A DNA stretch of 64,000 nucleotides from Desulfuromonas sp. KJ2020 (GTDB taxonomy: Bacteria > Desulfobacterota > Desulfuromonadia > Desulfuromonadales > SZUA-540): assembly GCF_024197615.1 (NCBI RefSeq), contig NZ_JAKUKE010000001.1:1468773-1532772 (forward strand), written 5' to 3'. The notes under the pieces are model-generated. The model had not been told where the DNA came from. It saw nothing but the letters and a program-made list of their open reading frames with translations, and ran no database searches. Below are positions 19,384 to 27,960 of this stretch, piece by piece. Numbering within the stretch: the first letter of the stretch is position 1; the number at the start of each line of letters is the position of its first letter. A program made the position numbers and the translations under genes.

Positions 19384-19440
19384 AATCCCTGCCTCCTTTG
19401 GGAAAGATGTCTGTCAAAAAAAGAATAAAACAGCGTGTTG

Positions 19441-19468
19441 ATTATAAGGAATCCCTGTGAGGTTGCAA
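19441..19468 (-). promoter_or_regulatory. Sigma-70 promoter of the quinone oxidoreductase gene
   Basis: Reading the minus strand: TTGCAA (19468-19463), 16-base spacer, perfect TATAAT (19446-19441). Transcription should begin near 19434. Confidence 0.6.
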
Positions 19469-19752
19469 CCCCAAATCCGGTGGGGAGATTTCTGAACGGC
19501 TTGCTGCCCCCCTTTACCCCGGTCCCGGCCCATGGGCAATATCCCACCCCAGCGGGATGGTCAGGCCTATCACATTAATGCCAAGACGAAAGGGGCGTGT
19601 TATTGATAGAGCAACTCAAGGCGATCATTAAGTGTGCAATGGCGACCACTTGGACTTGCTCCTGGTTGCCTTTCTTGCACATTCCATGAACGGAAATGAG
19701 GGTCATCCCCTATTTTTCATAATTCTCCATTCTTCGAGCATCTTGGGTGTTC
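19469..19752. other. Noncoding stretch upstream of the toxin-antitoxin pair
   Basis: About 280 bases between divergent promoters. No open frame with a ribosome site, no RNA gene and no clear repeat was recognised. Confidence 0.5.
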
Positions 19753-19781
19753 TTGGCGTACCATTACTTAGGTGCTATTAA
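19753..19781 (+). promoter_or_regulatory. Candidate promoter of the Phd/ParE locus
   Basis: TTGGCG (19753-19758), 17-base spacer, TATTAA (19776-19781), 22 bases before the antitoxin ATG. Such loci are normally autorepressed at the promoter. Confidence 0.45.
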
Positions 19782-19803
19782 GTGGTCAAAAGGAGGTGTG
19801 GTC

Positions 19804-20070
19804 ATGGCCATCAAGTTTTCAGAAGATATAGTCCCACTGGCAGATGTAAAGGTGAATCTTGGAAAGGTTATCCGCCGAACCAGGGAGTCCCATCGACCAA
19901 TTCTATTGACCAGTCGAGGCCGGGGTGTTGCCGTTGTGCAATCGCTGGAGGATTTCGAGTTGGCAGAGGAGGAAAAGGCTTTTATGCGGGCAGTTGTCGA
20001 TGGTCTTGACGATTTGGACAACAATCGTCAGGTCGACCTTGATACGGCAAAAAAACGGTTGGGCCTGTAA
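19804..20070 (+). CDS. Phd/YefM-family antitoxin
   Basis: 88-aa antitoxin. ATG 19804 follows an excellent AAAGGAGGTG site. The N terminus (FSEDIVPLADVKVNLGKVIRRTRESHRPILLTSRGRGVAVVQSLEDFE) is the DNA-binding Phd/YefM fold, including the 'ILLTSRGRGVAVVQS' strand pair. The C-terminal helix (EEKAFMRAVVDGLDDLDNNRQ) would wrap the toxin. It ends six bases before the toxin start, the usual antitoxin-first order. Antitoxin appears intact although its toxin gene is interrupted. Confidence 0.9.
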   Translation: MAIKFSEDIVPLADVKVNLGKVIRRTRESHRPILLTSRGRGVAVVQSLEDFELAEEEKAFMRAVVDGLDDLDNNRQVDLDTAKKRLGL

Positions 20071-20075
20071 GCGCC

Positions 20076-20375
20076 ATGTCCAAGGTTCTGCAGGTTATAT
20101 TTGCCGAATCAGCGGTCAGGGATTTGGAAGAAATCCGCGAGTATTAGGTGGAGCAACAGGTCCCGGATGTCGGAGATCGTGTCGTGCACGAGGTCATCGC
20201 CTTCATTGAAGACCTATCATCGCATCCAGACAGAGGTAGAATGGTTCCTGAGTTCAACCAATCCAGACTCCGAGAGCTGATTCATCCCCCGTTCCGAATC
20301 GTTTACCGCCGCGACCCACAAAGTCTCCGCATTGTTCGTATCTGGCGAAGTGAACGGTTGATGCGCCTTCCGTAG
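20076..20375 (+). pseudogene. ParE/RelE-family toxin gene interrupted by an amber codon
   Basis: Starting at ATG 20076, the frame reads MSKVLQVIFAESAVRDLEEIREY, then TAG at 20145-20147, then VEQQVPDVGDRVVHEVIAFIEDLSSHP...RELIHPPFRIVYRRDPQSLRIVRIWRSERLMRLP to a stop at 20375. The full frame is 99 codons, the usual ParE length, and residues on both sides fit the family, where Trp or a similar residue is normally seen after EY (DIREYW-type). A single G-to-A change in TGG would create the TAG. A GTG directly after the stop has no ribosome site. The protein is therefore likely not made; suppression or a sequencing error cannot be excluded. Confidence 0.85.
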
Positions 20376-20483
20376 TGCAATAACCCCTCGTAGGCCCTGA
20401 TCTAGTAATCAAGCTTTTTGCATGACCCAGGGAATCCAGGACAAATGTCCTCAGGCAGGGGTGGACAAGGGGCTGATCAGGCG

Positions 20484-20858
20484 TCAACTGCTGGTGGTCT
20501 GAAGGGACTTCAGATATGTGGTCAGTTCATCGATCTGGGCAGGGGAGAACCGCTCGCCAAAAGCGGGCATCCCGTTTGGACGACCTTCGCGGATGCTCGT
20601 GCGCAGGGAGTCGGGGTCGCCACCGTAAATGAAGTCTGGTCCTTGCAGGGACGGGCCTTTGGAGGCCCACCCGCCCTTGCCTCGTTCACCGTGGCAGGGG
20701 GAACACCACGTGGCAAACTGTTGCGCGGCCGTTTTTTCGCCTCTTGCTTCAGGCCCAGAGGATTCCTGGCAGCCCAGAAGCAGGAACAGGAAGAGGCCCC
20801 CGCTCACGGCACGCCACAGGCAAAGGCGGTGGTGGGAGAGGATGTTATTTGGATTCAT
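20484..20858 (-). CDS. Monohaem c-type cytochrome lipoprotein
   Basis: 124-aa periplasmic cytochrome anchored by lipid. Start ATG 20858 gives signal peptide and lipobox LLLGC (Cys30); longer upstream readings do not. The haem motif is CSPCH at residues 52-56, and the likely axial Met is in RPNGMPAFGERF, followed by the usual C-terminal helix (SPAQIDELTTYLKSL). This is a class I cytochrome c resembling the small cytochromes of soluble electron transfer. The next upstream gene on the same strand is a PepSY-type membrane protein 241 bases away. Confidence 0.9.
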   Translation of the reverse strand: MNPNNILSHHRLCLWRAVSGGLFLFLLLGCQESSGPEARGEKTAAQQFATWCSPCHGERGKGGWASKGPSLQGPDFIYGGDPDSLRTSIREGRPNGMPAFGERFSPAQIDELTTYLKSLQTTSS

Positions 20859-21099
20859 GATCACCGGGGCTCCTAGGATAAAAGTCGTCTCTCGGAAGAG
20901 TGAACAATAAAAACAGGCCAAAAAGCATGTTTTTTTCTCGCTCTTTGTGGAACAGGAATGATGATGGAACCCTATCACGGCCTCCACTAAAGTCAATATG
21001 GGGGGTGTTCTGGGGACATCCTACTAGGCAAGGTGTCGTGGGAGTTTCCAGAAGTTTGCCGGTCATGTCCGCCCGCTTCTCCGCCATCCATTTTTGCGC

Positions 21100-21423
21100 T
21101 CATTTATTCAGACTTACCTTTTTTCTGCGACGGAGATCCCACCAGATCCAAGCCCCGCTGAGGGTCATCCAGAGCAGGCCTATACCAATGAGAGAGTGGT
21201 AGATCCATCCGAATAGGCCAGGCCCGTGATGCATTTTAGCTATAATCAGACTCCATGCGGTTTGCACCGCCTCCGGTGAGTTTTCGGCAAGGGTTGAAGC
21301 CACTTGAGTAAAAACTCCATAGGTCAGAATCAGACCGCTAAGTCCCTGAAGAAAAAGGAAGGGTGCGAGGAGAATGCCCATGCGCCTATGCCAGCGTCGA
21401 ATGTCACGTATCTCCATGTTCAC
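21100..21423 (-). CDS. Small PepSY-associated-type membrane protein
   Basis: 107-aa inner-membrane protein with two hydrophobic segments (residues ~12-33, MGILLAPFLFLQGLSGLILTYG, and ~70-92, GWIYHSLIGIGLLWMTLSGAWIWW) and a Lys/Arg-rich end. The RRWHRRMG...HHGPGLFGWIYH layout resembles PepSY-TM helices, whose His residues may bind haem b. GTG 21423 was preferred because AAAGGAG lies 8 bases upstream; ATG 21417 and ATG 21441 are alternatives. Probably an electron-transfer or iron-related membrane protein; role unproven. Confidence 0.6.
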   Translation of the reverse strand: MNMEIRDIRRWHRRMGILLAPFLFLQGLSGLILTYGVFTQVASTLAENSPEAVQTAWSLIIAKMHHGPGLFGWIYHSLIGIGLLWMTLSGAWIWWDLRRRKKVSLNK

Positions 21424-21904
21424 TACAACAACTCCTTTCATCGATAGTTATTGAATGGCCTTTCATGTGGCTCATCTATGTTTGTTTGTATCAGTCACAA
21501 GGCGTCTGTCAAACACGGAAAGGCCAATTTCCCCAGCGGCGGTTCGAACTAGCGGGAACCCTTCTGGCCGACATGTCTGACCGGTTCTTTGGATGAAAAA
21601 AGGGTCAACGTGATCAGAAGGCATGAGCGCATCGGCAGGTTTTTTGGCGCAGAGCAGTTTGGCGTCAGGCTGGAGACAGTGCCGGGACGTTTGCTTGAAA
21701 GGGGCTAGCCAGAGCAAAGGTGGAAGGTAATTAAGTAAGGCGCCTCCTGCGGTGGGCCGTGGGGGCTGTCAATCCAGCTTTTTGTCAGGATACTGAGGAC
21801 CCCTGACAACGTGTCGGGGTTGACAAATGCCTGACTTGACGTTAAAAAAGCGTGTTTATAAATACAATTTTCACAGATGCTATTATCTGACAGGGGGAGT
21901 TTTT
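21424..21904. other. Noncoding region upstream of the sulfite reductase gene
   Basis: About 480 bases between divergent genes. A possible promoter for the + strand gene is TTGACG (21836-21841), 17-base spacer, TAAATA (21859-21864). No coding frame with a ribosome site was found in the rest. Confidence 0.4.
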
Positions 21905-22579
21905 ATGAAAAAGGATATCCAGGAAAAAGGGGCCATTATTCAGCGCGACAAGGAGACTTATGCGGTGGCTCCGCATATTCCCGGCGGCATTACCAATCCG
22001 GCGACCCTGCGCAAGATCGCCGATGTGGCGGAGAAATACGGAGCTCAGGCGCTGAAGCTGACGAGTGCCCAGCGCATCGCCATTGTCGGGCTGCCCGAAG
22101 AGAAGCTGGATGAGATCTGGGAGGAGCTGGGGGAGAAGCCCGGTGCCGCCATTGGGCTCTGCGTGCGCAGCGTCAAGATCTGCCCCGGCACCACCTTCTG
22201 CAAGCGCGGCCAGCAGGATTCCGTGACCGTGGGGCTGGAGATGGATGAGAAGTACCACGGGCTGCAGCTCCCCTGGAAGTTCAAGATGGGGGTCTCCGGC
22301 TGCATCAACGACTGCGCCGAAGGGTGCATCAAGGATGTTGCCCTTATCGGCACGCCCAAGGGCTGGAACGTGATGGTCGGCGGCAACGGGGGCGGGCAGG
22401 CGCGTCTCTCCTACAAGCTGCTCGAGCATGTGCCTACCGACGAAGAGGCTTTGGCCGTGGTCGATCACATCATCCAGTGGTTCAAGGCCAAGGATCGCAA
22501 GTGCCGCCTCGGCAAGTTCATCGACGAAATGGGCATCGACGCCTTCCGCGACGAACTGTTGCAGGACTTCAAACCCTGA
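21905..22579 (+). CDS. Small siroheme/4Fe-4S sulfite (or nitrite) reductase
   Basis: 224-aa cytoplasmic protein of the low-molecular-weight assimilatory-type sulfite reductase group. The siroheme-[4Fe-4S] ligand pattern is C-x5-C (C93-PGTTF-C99) and C-x3-C (C133-IND-C137), followed by an extra Cys at 141. The N-terminal half carries the ferredoxin-like fold (GITNPATLRKIADVAEKYGAQALKLTSAQRIAIVG). Start ATG 21905 follows GGGGGAG. It is encoded alone, without a partner electron-donor gene. Six-electron reduction of sulfite is the family activity; nitrite or a detoxification role is also possible. Confidence 0.85.
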   Translation: MKKDIQEKGAIIQRDKETYAVAPHIPGGITNPATLRKIADVAEKYGAQALKLTSAQRIAIVGLPEEKLDEIWEELGEKPGAAIGLCVRSVKICPGTTFCKRGQQDSVTVGLEMDEKYHGLQLPWKFKMGVSGCINDCAEGCIKDVALIGTPKGWNVMVGGNGGGQARLSYKLLEHVPTDEEALAVVDHIIQWFKAKDRKCRLGKFIDEMGIDAFRDELLQDFKP

Positions 22580-22586
22580 GGCATTA

Positions 22587-22615
22587 AAAAGGGGAGCCCA
22601 ATCGGCTCCCCTTTG
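22587..22615. terminator. Bidirectional terminator
   Basis: AAAAAGGGGAGCC-CAATC-GGCTCCCCTTT (22587-22613): stem flanked by A and T runs, between the sulfite reductase gene (+) and the response regulator gene (-). Confidence 0.85.
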
Positions 22616-22618
22616 TTG

Positions 22619-23323
22619 TCAGGGCTGGGCGACGAAGCGGTAGCCGCGGCCGCGCACGGTGAGAAAGTGAACGGGGTTGGCCGGGTCCGGTTCGAAGTAG
22701 CGGCGCAGGCGGACGATGAAGTTGTCCAGCGTGCGGGTCTCCGTATCCGGCGCCATGCCCCACACCAGCTTCAGCAGTTCGGCGCGGCTGAGAATTTCTC
22801 CTTCGCGATCGAAAAAGATGCGCAGCATCTTGATTTCCAGCTCGGTCAGGCTGACCTCCCCACGGGGGGTGGTGGCCGTCTGTTCCCGCAGATTCACTTC
22901 ATTGCCGCCAAAGGCGTAGAAATCGCTCGGCGGCAACTCTTCCTTGTACCATCCTGAACGCCGCAGCATCCCCTTGATCCGCAATAGGAATTCGTCCAGA
23001 CTGAAAGGCTTGGTCAGGTAATCGTCGGCCCCGGCGGCGAGTCCTTTGACGCGATCCCGCTCCTGGGAGCGGGCGGTGAGGATGAGGATGGGCAGGCGCG
23101 GGCTCTTTTCACGGATCTGCCGGCACACCTCCAGGCCGTCGATCCCCGGCAGGGAGAGATCGAGCACCAGCAGGGAGAAGGGGTCCCGGTTAAAGGCCTC
23201 CAGGGCCTTCTCGCCGCTATCGGCGTGAGTGACCACATAGCCTTCGGCTTCGAGGTTGAAGAGGAGCCCTCGGGCAAGGCTCGGTTCGTCTTCCACCAGC
23301 AGAATGCGGGCTTGGGGCATCAT
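22619..23323 (-). CDS. OmpR-family response regulator
   Basis: 234-aa DNA-binding regulator. The receiver domain (residues ~5-120) has the acidic pair E11/D12, phospho-acceptor D55 (LVLDLSLPG), Thr in ILTA and Lys in LTKPF. A winged-helix domain (~145-234) ends in TVRGRGYRFVAQP, the classic OmpR signature. The start codon overlaps the stop of the partner kinase gene by four bases (ATGA), so the two are co-translated and surely a pair. Target genes and signal are not evident. Confidence 0.93.
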   Translation of the reverse strand: MMPQARILLVEDEPSLARGLLFNLEAEGYVVTHADSGEKALEAFNRDPFSLLVLDLSLPGIDGLEVCRQIREKSPRLPILILTARSQERDRVKGLAAGADDYLTKPFSLDEFLLRIKGMLRRSGWYKEELPPSDFYAFGGNEVNLREQTATTPRGEVSLTELEIKMLRIFFDREGEILSRAELLKLVWGMAPDTETRTLDNFIVRLRRYFEPDPANPVHFLTVRGRGYRFVAQP

Positions 23324-24276
23324 TCGTTCTCCTTGCCCGGCGAAATCAGGGGGAGGGTGATGTGCACGGTGACTCCCCGGTTTAATCCCTCACTTTCGAT
23401 CCAGACCTTGCCGCGATGCAGCAGAATCACAGCCCGGATGATGAAGAGGCCCAGGCCGCTCCCCCGGATCGTCTCCCCGCTGGGCTTGACCCGGTAAAAC
23501 ATGCGAAAGACTTTCTTCAGCTCCTTTTTCTCCAGGCCCCGCCCCTGATCGGCGAAGGTCAGGTGAGCCTGCCCTCCTTCGGCTTTAAGGGACAGTGTGA
23601 GGACAGGGGGACCATTGCTGTAGAGCAGGGCATTCTCCAGTAGATTGCGAAAGACGGCCTTGAGCCAGTCGGTGTCGGCGCGCACATGGATTTCGGGCGC
23701 GATGTCGAGGGCCATGGTGCCGGCCTTGGGCAGGGCGTATTGTTGGGGACGGAAGTAATTCGTGACCAGTTCCGACAGGTTGCAGGGGGTCAGGTTAAGC
23801 TTGAGTCCCCGCTGTTCCAGGCGGTTGGCGGATAAAAGATTGTTCACCAGGGTGTTCAGCCGGTCGGTGTCGGCCAGCATGGTGTCGAGAAAGGTGTCCA
23901 TCTGCTCCGGGTCGGGCTGGCGGCGGCGGATGGTTTCCAGATGCAGCTGGATGGAGGCGATGGGAGATTTGAGTTCGTGGGTCACCTGGGCGATGAACTG
24001 GTGCTGGGCCCGATAGAGGGAAACCTGGCGGCGCCAGTAGAGAAAGATGACGTAGACCCCGGCCAGAATGGCTCCGAGCAGCAGCAGCCCTTCGATCAGG
24101 ATGAGCCAGTCCCAGCCCTTTTGCAGCAGGTCGGGGCTGTATTGTTCGGCCAGGGCGCGCAGGCGCCGGTGGCTGCCCATGAACCAGGAAACCCAGGAGA
24201 TGACGATGATCACCCAGATCAGCTGGACGGCGACAAAGGCGAAGAGCGGATTGATAACGCGTCGAAAGAGCTTCAT
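23320..24276 (-). CDS. Two-component sensor histidine kinase
   Basis: 318-aa inner-membrane kinase. Two membrane helices (residues ~10-33 and ~57-80) enclose a very short periplasmic loop of ~23 residues, so it may sense a membrane or intracellular signal. No HAMP domain is evident. The phospho-accepting His is H100 in VTHELKSPIASIQ. N box (NLLENALLYS), G1 (DQGRGLEKKE) and G2 (GSGLGLFI) are all present, so the ATPase domain is complete. First gene of the kinase-regulator operon, divergent from the flavoprotein gene. Confidence 0.92.
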   Translation of the reverse strand: MKLFRRVINPLFAFVAVQLIWVIIVISWVSWFMGSHRRLRALAEQYSPDLLQKGWDWLILIEGLLLLGAILAGVYVIFLYWRRQVSLYRAQHQFIAQVTHELKSPIASIQLHLETIRRRQPDPEQMDTFLDTMLADTDRLNTLVNNLLSANRLEQRGLKLNLTPCNLSELVTNYFRPQQYALPKAGTMALDIAPEIHVRADTDWLKAVFRNLLENALLYSNGPPVLTLSLKAEGGQAHLTFADQGRGLEKKELKKVFRMFYRVKPSGETIRGSGLGLFIIRAVILLHRGKVWIESEGLNRGVTVHITLPLISPGKENE

Positions 24277-24423
24277 GAGCCATCTTTATCATTTCGCGAG
24301 GCGGTGAACAAGACCTATGTCACAAAGGTTTTACATAACTATTACAATCGCCTTGGTCATCTTCTGCTAGGCTGTTTTCAGTTCAGAAACCGCCAGCGAT
24401 GGCTGCAGCCAAGGAGATTGACC

Positions 24424-25521
24424 ATGACAAAGCCTTTGACCATTGGTAAACATACGGCCCGCTTCCCCGTTATTCAGGGTGGAATGGGAGTGCGCGTTTC
24501 CGCCGGCCGTCTGGCTGGAGCCGTGGCCCGCAGCGGCGGCATCGGCCTGGTTGCTGCCGCCGGCATGGCCTTGAACAGCAGCCGTTACGACGGCAAAAAC
24601 TATTTTACCGCCGATCCGCTGGCGCTGAAGGATGAAATCGCCAAGGCCTACGCCATGGCTCCCGACGGCATCGTCGGCACCAACTGCATGGTCGCCGTCA
24701 CCAATTTCGATGAAATGGTGCGGGCTTCCTGCGAGGGTGGCGCCAAGGTCATCGTCTGCGGCGCCGGCCTGCCCTTGAACCTTCCCGGCCTCACCACCGA
24801 TTATCCCGACGTGGCCCTGATCCCCATTGTTTCGTCCGTCAAGGCGGCCGAGCTCATCGCCCGCAAATGGAAGAAGGGGTATGACCGTCTTCCCGACGCG
24901 GTGGTTGTGGAAGATCCGGACACGGCCGGTGGCCACCTGGGAGAGAAGCTGGAAAAAATCGGTGACGGCACCTACGATCAGTATGAGACGGTGCGCGGCG
25001 TCAAAGCCTATTTCCGCGAGGAATGGAATCTGGATATCCCCATCATCGCCGCCGGCGGTATCTGGGACCGCCAGGATCTTCTCCACGCCCTGGAGCAGGG
25101 CGCCGACGGCGTGCAGATGGCCAGCCGTTTTGTCTGCACCGAAGAGTGCGACGCTTCCGACGCCTTCAAAGAGGCCTATCTGAACTGCCGTCAGGAAGAT
25201 ATCGGACTGATCATGAGTCCGGCGGGACTTCCCGGCCGGGCCATCAAGGCCAATATCGACAAGGTGCGCCAGCGGGACGTGGATCTGAATGTGCGCTGTC
25301 CTTCCGGTTGCCTGAAGAAATGCGCCTACAAGACCGACCAGGAGCGCTTCTGTATCGTCCACGCCCTCGATCGGGCTCAGCGCGGTGACGTCGAGACGGG
25401 TCTGGTCTTTTGCGGCACCAACGCCTGGAAGGCCGACCGCATCACCACGGTGCAGGCCATCTTCGACGAACTCTTCGACCTGGCGAAACCGGAGGCGGTA
25501 CCCCAGGCGGTCAATCACTGA
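24424..25521 (+). CDS. Nitronate-monooxygenase-type FMN protein
   Basis: 365-aa TIM-barrel flavoprotein of the 2-nitropropane dioxygenase/nitronate monooxygenase family. Start ATG 24424 has AAGGAG 7 bases upstream. The FMN-binding signatures are PVIQGGMGVRVS at the N terminus, DPDTAGGHLG (His-type catalytic region), and IPIIAAGGIWDRQDLLHALEQGADGVQMASRFVCTEE. A Cys-rich block, CPSGCLKKCAYKTDQERFC (residues ~298-316), is unusual for simple nitronate monooxygenases and might bind metal or a cluster. Substrate unknown; members in anaerobes may be enoyl-reductase-like. Confidence 0.85.
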   Translation: MTKPLTIGKHTARFPVIQGGMGVRVSAGRLAGAVARSGGIGLVAAAGMALNSSRYDGKNYFTADPLALKDEIAKAYAMAPDGIVGTNCMVAVTNFDEMVRASCEGGAKVIVCGAGLPLNLPGLTTDYPDVALIPIVSSVKAAELIARKWKKGYDRLPDAVVVEDPDTAGGHLGEKLEKIGDGTYDQYETVRGVKAYFREEWNLDIPIIAAGGIWDRQDLLHALEQGADGVQMASRFVCTEECDASDAFKEAYLNCRQEDIGLIMSPAGLPGRAIKANIDKVRQRDVDLNVRCPSGCLKKCAYKTDQERFCIVHALDRAQRGDVETGLVFCGTNAWKADRITTVQAIFDELFDLAKPEAVPQAVNH

Positions 25522-25549
25522 AAAGATCGAGTGAAAGCAAGATGATGAG

Positions 25550-25581
25550 AAGGCAGGAGCGATCCTGCCTTTTCCTTTTTT
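25550..25581 (+). terminator. Terminator after the flavoprotein gene
   Basis: AAGGCAGGA-GCGA-TCCTGCCTT hairpin followed by a T-rich run. Confidence 0.85.
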
Positions 25582-25612
25582 GAAAAGGGGCAGCACCCTG
25601 TATCCTAAGAGC

Positions 25613-25642
25613 TTGTCATTGCTGAGGGATATGGTGTAAGAT
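25613..25642 (+). promoter_or_regulatory. Candidate promoter for the haem gene group
   Basis: TTGTCA (25613-25618), 18-base spacer, TAAGAT (25637-25642), ~40 bases before the radical SAM gene. Confidence 0.4.
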
Positions 25643-25683
25643 CTGGCGGAGTTTTTAATCCGCACAACCGATAAGGAGTCGGC

Positions 25684-26790
25684 ATGGCCAAGACGGAAGA
25701 GTTTATCCCCAAGTGGATCGCTTGGGAAAGCACCCAGCGCTGCAATCTCAACTGTGTACATTGCCGCTGCTCTTCGGATCTGCAGTCCTCCGAGGGGGAT
25801 TTCACCACCGAAGAGGCCTTCAAGCTGATTGATGACATCTGCGAGGTGTCCAAGCCGGTTATGGTACTTTCCGGCGGCGAGCCTCTCATGCGCAAGGATA
25901 TCTTCGAGATCGCCCGCTACGGCACCGACAAGGGGCTGCGCATGTGCATGGCCACCAATGGCACCCTCATCACCGACGAGGTCTGCCGGCAGATGAAGGC
26001 GGCGGACATCAAGATGGTCTCCCTCTCGCTGGACGGCTCCACCGCGGCCATCCACGACGATTTCCGCAACTGCCCCGGCGCCTTCGAGGGGACGATCCGC
26101 GGCGCCGAGACCCTCAAACGCAACGGCATCAAGTTTCTCATCAATTCCTCCTTTACCAAGCGCAACCAGCAGGACATCGCCGCCACCTTCAAACTGGCCA
26201 AGAGCCTGGGGGCGACGGCCTGGTACATGTTCATGATCGTGCCCACCGGCCGCGGTGAGGAGATCATGAACGAGCTCATCTCCAAGGAGGACTACGAGGA
26301 GATTCTCGCCTGGCACTACGAGCAGGAGAAGCACGAGGACGACATCCTCATGCGTCCCACCTGCGCGCCGCACTACTACCGCATCGTGCCGCAGATGGCC
26401 AAGGCCGAAGGGGTCGACTTTCAGCGGCGCAGCCTGACCTTTTCCACCGGCGGCGGCAAGGGCTGCATCGCGGCCCAGACTATCTGCCTTATCGACTGCT
26501 TCGGCAACCTCAAGCCCTGCTCCTACTTCCACTCCTCCGTTGGCAACGTCAAGCAGATCCCCTTCAAGGAGCTCTGGTTCAGTTCCAAGGTGTTCAACGA
26601 TCTGCGTGATTTCAAGAAGTATCAGGGCAAGTGCGGCGAGTGCGAGTTCATCAACGTCTGCGGCGGCTGCCGGGCCCGGGCCGATGCCGTGTACGGTGAC
26701 TACATGGCCGAGGAGCCTTTCTGCAACTACATCCCCAACCGCACGCGCAAGCGCATGGAGAAGGAAGCGGCGGAGAACGCGGCAAAATAA
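25684..26790 (+). CDS. AhbD/NirJ-like radical SAM protein with SPASM domain
   Basis: 368-aa radical SAM enzyme. The catalytic [4Fe-4S] motif is C20-x3-C24-x2-C27 (CNLNCVHC), followed by the SAM-binding GGEPL. The C-terminal SPASM-type Cys set ([19 protein letters not shown], then [13 protein letters not shown]) would bind auxiliary clusters. AAGGAG precedes the ATG. The nearest functional relatives by motif are AhbD (Fe-coproporphyrin III to haem) and NirJ. It stands 86 bases upstream of hemE and in the same direction as hemE and hemH, so a part in tetrapyrrole metabolism is likely, but the classical hemE/hemH/PPO set is also here, so its exact reaction is unclear. Confidence 0.8.
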   Translation: MAKTEEFIPKWIAWESTQRCNLNCVHCRCSSDLQSSEGDFTTEEAFKLIDDICEVSKPVMVLSGGEPLMRKDIFEIARYGTDKGLRMCMATNGTLITDEVCRQMKAADIKMVSLSLDGSTAAIHDDFRNCPGAFEGTIRGAETLKRNGIKFLINSSFTKRNQQDIAATFKLAKSLGATAWYMFMIVPTGRGEEIMNELISKEDYEEILAWHYEQEKHEDDILMRPTCAPHYYRIVPQMAKAEGVDFQRRSLTFSTGGGKGCIAAQTICLIDCFGNLKPCSYFHSSVGNVKQIPFKELWFSSKVFNDLRDFKKYQGKCGECEFINVCGGCRARADAVYGDYMAEEPFCNYIPNRTRKRMEKEAAENAAK

Positions 26791-26819
26791 TGACGTCGGG
26801 GCGCAATTCATGGCGTCCA

Positions 26820-26839
26820 GGGCGTGATGAATCACGCCC
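26820..26839. repeat. Perfect 20-bp palindrome in a short intergenic element
   Basis: GGGCGTGAT-GA-ATCACGCCC, flanked on the left by a related GGGGCGCAATTCATGGCG segment and on the right by CTACGAATCAC. Elements built as 'GGGGCG...CGCCCCTACG' are common dispersed intergenic palindromes in many bacteria, which this resembles. Lies between the radical SAM gene and hemE. Confidence 0.6.
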
Positions 26840-26876
26840 CTACGAATCACACATCCCATAGGAGGATCCAAGCGAT

Positions 26877-27905
26877 ATGACCACGGAATACAATTTCATC
26901 AAGGCCTGCTGGGGCCAGCCCGTTGACCGCACTCCCGTCTGGCTCATGCGTCAGGCCGGTCGCTATCTTCCCCAGTACATGGAGGTCCGCAAGAAGGTCT
27001 CCTTCCTCGAACTGTGCAAGACGCCGGAGTTGGCCGCCGAGGTCACTATCCAGCCCATCGATTATCTGGGGGCCGACGCCGCTATCCTCTTTTCCGACAT
27101 CCTGACGCCGGTGGAGCCCATGGGGCTCAAACTCGACTTCGTCCCCGGTCCGGTCTTTGAAAATCCGGTGCGCACCAAGGCCGACATCGACGCCCTGCGC
27201 ATCCCGGTGATGGAAGAGGACGTCCCCTATGTGCTGGAGACCATCAAAATCCTGCGCCGCGAGTTCGAAGGCCGCGTGCCCCTCATCGGTTTCGGCGGCG
27301 CGCCCTTCACCCTGGCCTGCTACATGGTGGAAGGCAAGGGAAGCAAGGACTTCGCCCAGATCAAGCGCATGATGTACGGGGCGCCCGAGCTCTATGCCGC
27401 GCTCATGGACAAGGTCACCGAGATGGACCGCCAGTACCTCAATGCCCAGATCGCTGCTGGGGCCCAGGCCATCCAGATCTTCGACACCTGGGGCGGCATT
27501 GTCTCCCCCCTCGATTACGAAAAGTACATCCTGCCGTACACTACCAAGCTCATCAACGGCCTCAACCGCCAGGACATCCCCATCATCCACTTTGTCAAGG
27601 GATCGGGGACCATGCTGGACAGCGTCAAGAAGGCCGGCTCTGACGTGGTCGGGCTTGACTGGCATCTCGGCCTCGGCAAGGCCCGGGACATTCTCGGCGC
27701 CGAAATCGCCGTACAGGGGAACCTTGATCCCACCGTCCTCTACGCGCCCAAGGCGCACATCGAGACGGAGGTCAAGCGCATTCTCGATGAAAATGCCGGC
27801 CGGCCGGGCCATATTTTCAACCTCGGCCACGGCATCCTGCCCACGGTCGATCCCGAGCACGCCAAGTTCATGGTCGACTGCGTACACCGGCTCAGCCAGA
27901 AGTAA
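26877..27905 (+). CDS. hemE: Uroporphyrinogen decarboxylase
   Basis: 342-aa cytoplasmic enzyme converting uroporphyrinogen III to coproporphyrinogen III by four decarboxylations. The signature WLMRQAGRYLPQYMEVR is near the N terminus, and the substrate-pocket segments GADAAILFSDI and FGGAPFTLACYMVEG are present; the end NLGHGILPTVDPEHAKFMVDCVH is typical. ATAGGAGG lies ~9 bases before ATG. Followed by hemH after a 55-base gap with a hairpin. Confidence 0.96.
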   Translation: MTTEYNFIKACWGQPVDRTPVWLMRQAGRYLPQYMEVRKKVSFLELCKTPELAAEVTIQPIDYLGADAAILFSDILTPVEPMGLKLDFVPGPVFENPVRTKADIDALRIPVMEEDVPYVLETIKILRREFEGRVPLIGFGGAPFTLACYMVEGKGSKDFAQIKRMMYGAPELYAALMDKVTEMDRQYLNAQIAAGAQAIQIFDTWGGIVSPLDYEKYILPYTTKLINGLNRQDIPIIHFVKGSGTMLDSVKKAGSDVVGLDWHLGLGKARDILGAEIAVQGNLDPTVLYAPKAHIETEVKRILDENAGRPGHIFNLGHGILPTVDPEHAKFMVDCVHRLSQK

Positions 27906-27908
27906 CGC

Positions 27909-27940
27909 GTAAGGGGTGAGAAGAAATTCTCACCCCTTAC
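27909..27940 (+). repeat. Strong hairpin between hemE and hemH
   Basis: Perfect 14-bp stem: GTAAGGGGTGAGAA (27909-27922), loop GAAA, TTCTCACCCCTTAC (27927-27940). No T-run follows, so it is not a standard terminator; it may stabilise the hemE message or lower hemH expression. Confidence 0.85.
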
Positions 27941-27960
27941 TTCTCACGGGTATAGCCATC

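Noticed and set aside
24367-26871. 834-codon open frame on the minus strand
   Set aside because: It lies antisense to the flavoprotein and radical SAM genes, both with complete motifs and ribosome sites; the openness is a by-product of high GC at third positions.
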